Positions 16,721-24,900 of a stretch of 38,190 nt of DNA are shown here, piece by piece. The notes beneath the pieces were generated by a model, which saw nothing but the letters and a program-made list of their open reading frames with translations, was not told where the DNA came from and made no database searches. The stretch spans positions 1-38,190 of the forward strand of contig NZ_SMKF01000041.1 in assembly GCF_004348325.1 (NCBI RefSeq), read 5' to 3'. Each line of letters starts with the position of its first letter. The stretch's first letter is position 1. The position numbers and the translations under genes were made by a program. The DNA comes from Micromonospora sp. KC213 (lineage in GTDB: Bacteria; Actinomycetota; Actinomycetes; Mycobacteriales; Micromonosporaceae).

Positions 16721-17176
16721 TTACGGCGCCCTCCCGCCAAAGTCTCGAATAATGGCGAGCGGAATCCTGATGCCAGCTTGACCGAAGGCATCTACCCCTT
16801 GACTGATGAACGAAGCGGCACATTGGGCGCAGGGCGGCGTGTAGTGACCCGTAAAGTTGTCAAACGATGTGACCCTGCCGCCACTTCCGATTGTGATCTG
16901 CCCAGCACCGACAACCGGAGATCCACCACTGGCTATCGTGTGATGAATTCCAGGCAAGTCGCGAACGATGTTCAGGTTACCTCGCTCCCCAACCGTCCAG
17001 AGATACCTGCCGCCGCCTGCGACTGCCTGCGAGAACTCGGGAGAGCCAGCCGCCATTGCGGACACCCCCTCGAAATCGGCTGCCATCTGCTCGAACGGCA
17101 GATCGTACGGCTTGCTATTGGAGACCACGCCATTGCCACAGTTATGGACGAGGACCGGGGTGGCGCCTGCCAGCAC
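16721..17176 (-). CDS. Orphan polymorphic-toxin C-terminal tip carrying the end of a Hint domain
   Basis: A 151-residue frame with no own secretion or RHS region. It begins with LAGATPVLVHNC, the terminal block of a Hint domain, preceded in frame by the codons HTYYV and then by a stop at about 17200. The ~135 residues after VHNC are the toxin module, including RYLWTVGERGN, GIHHTIASGG-x-PVVGAG, FDNFTGHYTPPC and AQCAASFISQG. The GHY-x-P pattern recalls segments I have seen in other secreted-toxin tips, but the activity is unknown to me. It is probably a displaced or silent cassette that can be joined to the RHS gene by recombination at the Hint end. A GTG start is present at 17176, but independent expression is doubtful. 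Confidence 0.75.
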   Translation of the reverse strand: MLAGATPVLVHNCGNGVVSNSKPYDLPFEQMAADFEGVSAMAAGSPEFSQAVAGGGRYLWTVGERGNLNIVRDLPGIHHTIASGGSPVVGAGQITIGSGGRVTSFDNFTGHYTPPCAQCAASFISQGVDAFGQAGIRIPLAIIRDFGGRAP

Positions 17177-17190
17177 ATAGTACGTGTGGG
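17139..17190 (-). repeat. Hint-end homology block, orphan copy
   Basis: 52 bases that match 19267-19318 (the Hint end of the RHS gene) at 43 positions by direct comparison, including an unbroken CACATAGTACGTGTGGG. Similarity ends sharply beyond 17190, where the orphan frame meets a stop codon. Confidence 0.85.
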
Positions 17191-17286
17191 ATTTTCAGCC
17201 CGTCACGCAGTGTGACTTACGTGTTCATGGCGTTTGACCTGGCCTTTTGTGCGTGGCACCAACTCGCCGCATCGAAGCTTATCGGT

Positions 17287-17310
17287 GTTGACGGTGACGG
17301 TGACGGCAAC
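17287..17310 (-). repeat. GTTGCCGT-type repeat, copy B (inverted)
   Basis: On the minus strand it reads GTTGCCGT then CACCGTCACCGTCAAC. It lies between the orphan toxin and the NUDIX gene, in a 170-nt spacer without a gene. Confidence 0.45.
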
Positions 17311-17359
17311 CTGGGGAGACGTCCGCGCCCGCCGGCAGTCAAGGTATCGATGGGCGGCG

Positions 17360-17833
17360 CTATCCAAGGTAGGGGGTGTCGCGGTGCTCGGCGTGGTGCT
17401 GAAGGCGGAGCCGGACCGTGTCGTGGATGGGGATGTGGTCGAACTCGGCGGGGTGGATGAAGCGGACGTCGGTGGATTCGTCGCTGACGGTGATGGTGCC
17501 GCCGACCACGCGGGCGAGGTAGGTGATGGTGAACTCTTGCCGGACCTCACCGTCGGGGTAGGCGATGACGTGGTGAGGGTCGGTGTGGATGCCGAGCAGG
17601 CCGGTGATCTCGATGTCGAGGCCGGTTTCTTCTTTGACCTCGCGGACGGCGCACTGTTGGAGGGTTTCGCCGATGTCCATGGCACCGCCGGGTAGGGCCC
17701 AGTTGCCGGAGTCGGTGCGACGTTGTAGCAGCACGCGGCCGTGGTTGTCCGTGACGATGGCGGCGGCGCCGGGGACGAGGCTGTTCGCGGTGGGGGCGTG
17801 CGGGTCGTGGTAGTAGTCGTGCCGGCCGGTCAC
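17360..17833 (-). CDS. NUDIX hydrolase
   Basis: A 157-residue cytosolic NUDIX protein. The box GGAMDIGETLQQCAVREVKE followed by ETGL (residues 49-72) fits G-x5-E-x7-R-E-U-x-E-E-x-G-U completely, so the metal site is intact. It starts from GTG with AAGGAGA 4 nt upstream; the long frame before it is not protein-like. NUDIX enzymes cleave nucleoside diphosphates linked to another group, and the substrate here cannot be told. The ALPGGAMDIGE and TDPHHVIAYPDGEVRQEF segments resemble small actinomycete ADP-ribose-type members. It is divergent from a broken Cys-motif gene and has no clear link to the toxin cassettes around it. Confidence 0.92.
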   Translation of the reverse strand: MTGRHDYYHDPHAPTANSLVPGAAAIVTDNHGRVLLQRRTDSGNWALPGGAMDIGETLQQCAVREVKEETGLDIEITGLLGIHTDPHHVIAYPDGEVRQEFTITYLARVVGGTITVSDESTDVRFIHPAEFDHIPIHDTVRLRLQHHAEHRDTPYLG

Positions 17834-17994
17834 CGGGTCTCCTTGGGGTAGGCGGTGGTTGTTTGCCAGATCTGTTCGAACTAGTCGGCGTGGGCGGCGA
17901 AAATGCCGGGTTGCCGCCGGCCCGGGATGTGGTCGGGTCGGGTGTCGGCGGTGGCCCCTTCCTCCTTCCAACGTTCCGGAGGGGTGGTGGGGTG

Positions 17995-18236
17995 GGTGTC
18001 GGTGCATCAGCCGGTACGGCCGCAGTGGATCTGCGCGGGGCGCGGGGCGGCGTGGCCGTGTCGGACTCGTAAGCGGCAGCTCGTGGCGGAGTTCACCGGG
18101 GCGCGGGTGTCGCTGATGCTGCATCTGTCGGCCTAACCTGGTGCAGGCGTGTGAGGACTTGCCGCACACCCCGTCGGGGGTGCTGCACGCGCGGTTCCTC
18201 GCCTGGCCACGCTCGGCGGCACTGCGAAACGAGTAG
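17995..18236 (+). pseudogene. Frameshifted relative of the small C-x-x-C-G-x-x-W-P-C gene
   Basis: One frame gives VHQPVRPQWICAGRGAAWPC then RTRKRQLVAEFTGARVSLML up to a TAA at 18134. Dropping one base there continues as NLVQACEDLPHTPSG and VLHARFLAWPR up to a TAG at 18236. The whole has the layout of the 7308-7580 protein: a Cys/WPC motif, a helical middle and a closing RF-x-x-W-x-R. The second cysteine of the motif is also changed, reading R where C is expected (CGC for TGC). The two defects together support a pseudogene. Confidence 0.65.
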
Positions 18237-18651
18237 CGGCGCCGACCCGCACGCACGCGCCCACACAACAAGGCGACCGGTCCTGAGCGAACCCGACGGC
18301 ACCTGAGGCCATGACGATCGCGAGTGCGGTCAAGCCACGACGCGGCAACCGGCCAACGACGCCGCGCCGCTACGCGGCACGCCACCGAGTGACAGACGCG
18401 GACTTGGTCAACCAGCTCAAACTCACGCCCTACGAGGGGCTAGGTTGTCGCAGATCCACAGCGTGCCGCGTATCGATACATCGCCATCTTATGCGAGTAG
18501 CCGACGGCAACGCTGACGGCAACCCGCACGCACCCACATGCCCGCGTACGCACGTCGTGATGGTGTCGCCACGAAGAGGAGTCGCTCCGTAGCGGCACCA
18601 TCAGAAGATCATTACGGATCTCTCGCGGCCGTTTTTCTTGCCGCTGCGCCA
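18237..18651. other. Gene-poor scarred stretch
   Basis: About 415 nt with no convincing gene on either strand. It contains repeat copy C at 18503-18523 and otherwise mixed-composition sequence. The proposed immunity gene of the RHS toxin begins at its right edge. Its content suggests the residue of one or more integration events. Confidence 0.5.
18503..18523 (-). repeat. GTTGCCGT-type repeat, copy C (inverted)
   Basis: On the minus strand it reads GTTGCCGTCAGC then GTTGCCGTC, matching copy A at 15988-16008 at 18 of 21 positions, in the opposite orientation. Copies A and C bracket the toxin-cassette segment. Confidence 0.5.
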
Positions 18652-18909
18652 CTATTCAGTGTCGCTGAAATGCCCCGCCAGCCATGCCGCACCCATGTCG
18701 GTCAAGCTCCAACGAGGCCCCGTTCCCTTCGGCTCGGAATCGTCTGCCTGGATCAGGTTTTGGTCCGCAAGCCGTCGCAGGTCCGCGATGATCCCGGTCT
18801 CAATTTGGGCGCCCCGCCTCCCCAGCTCCAGATCGATGGTGCGAGTGTCCCATCGCCCACCACCATCACGAACGACTTCCAAAGCTAGGCGAGTTGGAAT
18901 GTTGTTCAT
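18652..18909 (-). CDS. Small winged-helix-like protein, candidate immunity protein for the RHS toxin
   Basis: An 85-residue cytosolic protein directly after the RHS gene. The ATG at 18909 has AAGGTG 6 nt upstream. A GTG at 18918 that overlaps the RHS stop (GTGA) is the alternative start and adds three residues. The sequence WDTRTIDLELGRRG, ADLRRLADQNLIQADD and GPRWSLTDMGAAWLAGHF has the helix-helix-wing look of a small winged-helix domain. Its position immediately behind a toxin tip, and its lower GC, argue for immunity. A transcriptional role is the alternative. No Imm family is recognised. Confidence 0.65.
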   Translation of the reverse strand: MNNIPTRLALEVVRDGGGRWDTRTIDLELGRRGAQIETGIIADLRRLADQNLIQADDSEPKGTGPRWSLTDMGAAWLAGHFSDTE

Positions 18910-18914
18910 TTCAA

Positions 18915-21900
18915 TCACCTTACGCTGGGATGATAGAGATCATTAGGCGCCCCGACCCTCGTTAATCCATAATCATTCAAGGACTGCGTGTGTAGCTGAT
19001 CCCAGAGTTCATATGAATCGACTTCGGGTTGGCCGGTCCGATATCCAGCCTTCCGATAGAGTACCGACTCGCGCAGCTCGTGTGTGTAGAACCGGAGATC
19101 ATGAGGAGTGGCTTCCATCTCGCCAGCGGAAATGGACCGCAGGCGATTCAACATGCCTTGTTCTGCCGATTCGAGTGGGCCACCATCGGTAAACCGGAGC
19201 AGGTGTTTCTCAACGGCGTCAACGCCATTCGTTTGGATCTTTGCCTTGGTCCAGTCCAATCCTCCGCAGTTGTGTACAAGGACCGGCGTGTTGCCGGCTA
19301 CCACATAGTACGTGTGGGTGTTGGCGACGGTGAGGTTGTGGACCCGAGCCTGGGGCACGCTCCACCGGTCGATCGCGGTGATCTGCACCAGGGTGCCCGC
19401 GCCGGTGCGTAGCCACTGGCCCGAGCGCAGGTCCGTGGCGTGCACCCAGTCGCCCAGCTCCGGCACCCAGAACGGGTGAGCCTCGGTCGCCACCACCTCA
19501 GCCGTCGCCGACCCCTCACCGCCGTCGGTGTCCACGGTGACCCGGACCAGGTTCTTGGCGCCCTGGCTCTGGATCGCCGCGGTGACTGTCTCGACCTCGA
19601 CCCGACCCGACTTCGGATCGGTCACCTTGACCTTGTCACCCGGCTTGACCTTCTCAATCGGCTTACGCGACCCGTCGGCCATCAACACCTTGGTGCCGGG
19701 GACGAAGCTGCTCGGCCTGGTGCAGGAATCACCCGCACCACCACCACTGGAACCACCGCTACTACGCGCCGAACCACCCGACGACCCACCAGACTTCGAG
19801 CCACCCGACTTCGAGGCGCCGCCAGATGAGGACTTCTTCCCACCGGCGCCGCCCGCCGCGGCCGACGATGCCTTGGGGTTCGACTTCGCCTGCGCCTGCT
19901 TCTGCACCGGGTTACCGGTCTTCTTCGCCGCCTGCGCCGCCGCGTTACTCGTCGTGTTGACCTTGTCCACCGGCTTCTTCGCCGCCGCCTGCGCGGCCTT
20001 CTTCGCCCGCTCGATCGCCAACTTCTTCGCGTTCAACGCCGCCTGCTCGGCAGCCCGCGCCGCGGCTAACACCACCTCGGCGGCCCGCTTCGCCGCCCGC
20101 CACGCCTGGATGGCCTCGATCGTCCGGCCAATGGCCCGCATCACCGCCGGAACCTTGGCGGCCTTCATCCACGGGATCGCACCGAGGATCAGGCTGCCGC
20201 ACGCCCACATGTCACCGCCGAAGCAGCCCAACGCATCGTTGATCCCGATGAACTCCTTCAGGATGTACCAGGCCGAATCGAGAATCACCGACATCAACGA
20301 CCGACCCATGTTGGCCTGCGCCTGCGAAACCTGCGCCGCCGACAGGCCCGCACCCGCCAGCGCCGCGGCCATCTCCGAGGCGGTCAGCGCCACCGACAGA
20401 CCCGTCGGGTCCGAGTGCGTCACCGGGTTGTTGTGCGCGTACGCGTACCCGTTGTTCTGTTGCGGATCAGTCAGATCCAACACCGGATCAGCCGACAGGA
20501 ACCGACCCACCGACGGGTCGTACAGACGCGCCCCGAGCGGCACGAAGCCGGAGGCGTCGTCCCGGGTCGCGCCGAGGAATCCGGCGTTGGTTTGCATGTT
20601 CGCGCCCAGGTCGGCCGCGCCGCGCTGGTTGCCGAACGGGTCCTGCTTGCGGATTCGCACCGGCATCCCCGCCGACAGCCCCACCTCCGCGTACGGGCTG
20701 CCCTGGTGGTCACCGGCGACCGCGACCAGGCCGGGTTGGTTGCCGGCGCTGGAGTGGCGGACCACCGCGCCACCCGGGGCGGCGTACGTACGCTGCGCAC
20801 TGACCACCGCGCCACCCCTGTCCACCGTCACCTGCGACTCGCCCAGGTGCAGGGTGGCCTGTCGGCCCTGGACGGTGAGCAGGCGACTGCCACCCGGCCC
20901 GTAGATGTGCCGGGTCTCCAACTGCGGCTCCCACCGCTGGCCGCTGGAGTTGCCGTCACAGGTGGCCAGGACAACCGGGGTCATGTCGGCCGTCGCGCCG
21001 TCCCGCACCGCCAGGCAGAGCCCCGAGGCGACATGGGTGAGCTGACCGGTCGAGGAGCGCGTCAGGTGCTGCGCGGCCGAGCGGTCGCACTCCTGCAAGC
21101 GCAGCGGCGAGCCGACCGTGCCGGCCTCCGGTTGCAGGCACCAGCCGTCCGGGCCGGAGAGCGTGCCCAGGTTCGGGTTCTTCTGCTGCTCCCCGGGCAC
21201 CGGGGTGAACGTCCACTTCTGGGCGGTCGTGCCGTTGCACGGGTAGAGCTGCACCGGCTGGTCGTCCTTGGCGAGGCCCTGGTCGAGGTCGAGGCACTTG
21301 GCACCAGGGCCGACATACGCGGTGCGACCCTCGCCGCCCTGGCCGGTGATCCGCTCGACCTTGCCGTCGTAGGTCCAGGTCAACTCCTGCTCGTCACCGC
21401 TGTGCGAGGTCACCGACCTTGTCTCCCCGGTCAACTCGTACAGCCGCGACACCTCGGAAGTGATCCTCACCTGCTCCGGGGTCGTCCACTCCCGGGTCAC
21501 CTTGGTCAGGGTGCGGGGCTGGCTGCCGGTGTACTCGTAGCCGGTGGTGATGGCACCCTCGGCCCGCTTGCCGGTGAGGTCGTACTCCACCAGCTTCTTC
21601 CGATTGCCGAGCAGGTCGTACTCGTACTCCTGCCAGTAGCCGGTGCCGTCGTTGCCCGCCGACACCGCCGGCGCGCCGAGCGGGCCGGTGGCGCAGGCGC
21701 CCTGGTCCGACGACGTCCACGCCGTGCGGAGCTGACCGACGGCGTCGTAGCGGAAGCACTGCCGCTCGGCGGTGCTGGCCGCCCGCTCCCGGATCGCGGT
21801 GACGTTGCCCGCGTCGTCGTACGCGTACTCCCGGTTCGACACCAGGGTGCTGCCCGCGAACCGGCCGCCGGTTGCGTCCTTCTGTTCCCGGTGCACCTGC

Positions 21901-24900
21901 TGCCCGGTGAGCGCGCCGCTGGCGTCGTCGTACGAAGCCGTGGTCCACACCCGGTACGGCTGCGCGCCCAGAGTCGAGCGCAGCACCTGCCCGTACGGCG
22001 AGTAGACCGTTTCCGCGCCGTACCAGTCCTGGCCGGACACCGACAACGGCAACCCGTCGGCGGTGTAACGGACCAGGATCTTCTCGGCGGGAAGGTTCCC
22101 GACGGCGGGCAGGGTCGACGACTCGGGCTGGCCGGTGTCGGTGAACGAGTACTCGTACCGGTAGGACGAGCGCAGGCCCCAGGTGTCCGCGACGGACTGC
22201 GGCAGGGTGAGCGTGGTCGACGTCGGCTGGTAGTCGTCGGAGTAGCCGCCGATGGCCTGGGTGTACGGCAGGCCGTCGGTGTAGCGGGTGGCGGTGGCCG
22301 GCAGCCCCTTGCCGCCGGTGACGGTGTCGTAGGTGAACTGGGCCAGCAGGGGGCCGTTGCCGTCACCCAGTCGCTGCTGGGTCGGGCGCGACAACTCGTC
22401 GTAGCCGTTCCAGACCGTGACGTTGCGGGCGTTGGTGACGGTGAGCTGCCGGTCCCGGTGGTCGTAGCCGATCCGGGTGGCGCCGGTGTCCGGGTCGGTG
22501 GCGACGGTCAGCCGACCCCGCTGGTCGTAGCTCCACGTCCAGGGGCGGTCCTCGTCCGCCGAGTGACGCACGGCCGCCAGCCGGCCCTGCCGGTCGTACT
22601 CGTACGACATGGAGGTAAACGCGGTGCGGGCGGCGTCGGTGAAGGTGTCCACCCGGCTGGTGCGGCCCAGGGCGTCGGTGAACATCCGGTACGACGGCGA
22701 ACCGGCCGGGTTGACCACCGTGGAGTGGTCAGTGCCGTAGGTGTAGGTGGTGGCCCGCTCGGACCTCTCCTGGTCACGCAGGATGGGCAGTTCCTGGACC
22801 ACCCGGCCCAGGCCGTCGTACCGGTAGCGGGTGATGTTGGGTACAGCGGTGCGGGCCAACGGCACGAACAACTCACCGCGCGGGCCGCCCTCGGCGAGGT
22901 AGGCGTTGTAGGTCTCCCACACCTCGCCGGAGCTGTTGTAGAACCGGTCGGTGACCAGCCGGCCGCCGCCGGTGGCCTGTTCCTGGGTCTGGCGTTCCCG
23001 GCCCAGGCCGTCGTAGATGGTGACCGAGGTCTGCACCCGGTCCTCGTGACCGCGGCTGAAGGTCGTCACGTACGGCGGCTTGCCCTCGGGGGTGGCGTAC
23101 TGGGCGCGGAAGTCCGGCACTGCGGTGACCGACGGGGTACGGCCCGGCCCCCATGCCTCCACCAGGCGGCCCAGCGCGTCGTACCGGGCCTCGCTGACCC
23201 GACCGTTGGGGTCGATGGTCTTGAGGGTGACGGCCCGGCCCGGATCCAGTTCCTGGACCTGCTCGTGCCGCAGCGAGTTGCGTTCCTTGACGGTGAACGC
23301 CTGGCCGGTGGCGGGAACGTAGTCGATGTGCGAGGTCTTGCCGTCCGGGTCGGTACGGGAGGTGACGCGACCGATGTCGTCGATGGCGGTGGTGCCGTCG
23401 GACTGGAAGCCCGAGCCGTCGGCCTTCAGCGACCAGGTCTCGCGGACCCGGCCCTTCGTGTCGTCGGCGAGGGCGGCACCGTACGCCTGTTTGTCGTAGG
23501 CGACGCGGCCGGCGGAGCTGAGCGTCCTCAGGTCGTCGAAGGTGGCCGCCGCGCAGGTCGTCGGGCTGGTCCGGACCTGCTTGGTCAGGCCGACGAGGTG
23601 CTTGCCGGTGTGGTGAAGGTACTCGATGAGGGTGCAGGACTCGTCGTTGTCCCGGGCGGTGTCGCCGAGCGACTCGATTCTGGTGGGCAGGCCATGCGTG
23701 TGCTCGTACTCGGTGGCCGTCTTGACCTCGCGATCACCGTCGGATGAGCGGCTGTACGCCACCTGGGTCGGCTCGGTCACCCGCCAGGCGCGCAGCGGGC
23801 TGAGGCCGGTCCCCCGCGCTCGGGTGGCGAGCAGGCGCGCCTCCGGGTAGGTGACGCTGCGGGTGAGCCAGTTCGCCTTGAGGTAGGCCGCGTCGGCGCC
23901 GGGCTTGGCCTCGGCGTAGGTCAGTTCCTCGGCGATTCGGCCGGCGAAGGGTTCCTCGTCCTGGGCGATCACCTTGCCGGTGATGTCCTTGATCGCCATG
24001 CTGTCGCCCAGGCCGCGGAAGTACCGGGTGACCGACATCGTCTGCCGGCTGCCGGTCGCGGCGTCGTTCTCTCCGGTCAGGACGGTGACCTGGTCGAAGC
24101 CGGCGAACTGGGAGTAGGTGCGGGTCGACTTCTTGGTGAACTCCTGCTCGGCGAGCTTCCAGCCGGCGGTGCCGTACTCGTACCGGGTGAGGGTGCTGGC
24201 GGGGCCGTCCACGGCGGGCAGTTCCTGGACCGATTCCACGACGTACTTGTGGAACCAGTCGATGGCTTCCTTGGCCGGGTCCGGGTGCCAGAAGGCCGGG
24301 TAGCAGAGCCGGGTGTTGGCCTTGAGGGGCGCGACGTCCTTCGGGTCCGTGGGCAGTCCGGCGCCGGTGGCGCACCCGCCTGTGGGCTCCTGGTAGGTGA
24401 CGACGGTCTCACCGCCGTACTCGTTGACGACCCGGCCGATGCGCAGGCGGGAAAAGCCGGGGCGATGGTCGTTGCGGACCCGGTTCGGCATGTCGTCGAC
24501 GTTGGCCACGAACCGGACCGGGTTGAGGGTGATCCGGTCGCCACCCACGCCGAAGCCGGATCGGGTGATCGACTCCAGCCACAGTGCGGTGTTGGGGCCG
24601 GTGCGCAGGACCGGGAAGGACTGCTTGAGCTGGTATTCGTCCACCGTCTGGAGGGTTCGGCTGTCGCGCTGCCGCTGCGCCCAGGTGGTGATCTTCGTGA
24701 GCCGCTTGCGGGAGAAGAAGGACGGCGAGGCGTTCCAGCACTTCTGCTTCTCGACGCAGCGCAGGTCGGCGGGGGTGTCGTACCAGATCCGGTACCGGGC
24801 CGGATCCTTGCTGGTGAAGTTGGCCTCGGTGCAGGTGATCGTGCCCTCGGTGAAGCAACGTTCGGCGACGTCGAAGGTGACCCGGGCCAGCGGGGCGGCG

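Noticed and set aside
16721..17176. Reading PPCAQC in the orphan tip as the zinc motif PCxxC of a nucleic-acid deaminase
   Set aside because: No HAE or CAE motif occurs at the required distance upstream, and the GHY-x-P segment just before it does not fit the deaminase fold. The resemblance is too weak to name an activity.
17360..18236. NUDIX gene as part of the toxin-immunity cassette
   Set aside because: It is GC-rich like the core genes and separated from both cassettes by spacers. No Hint-type joining block precedes it.
20415..23747. Very long plus-strand open frame (1110 codons) opposite the RHS gene
   Set aside because: It is a high-GC antiphase shadow: low-complexity Arg/Gly/Val/Ala sequence with no domain, and the opposite strand encodes a coherent RHS protein.
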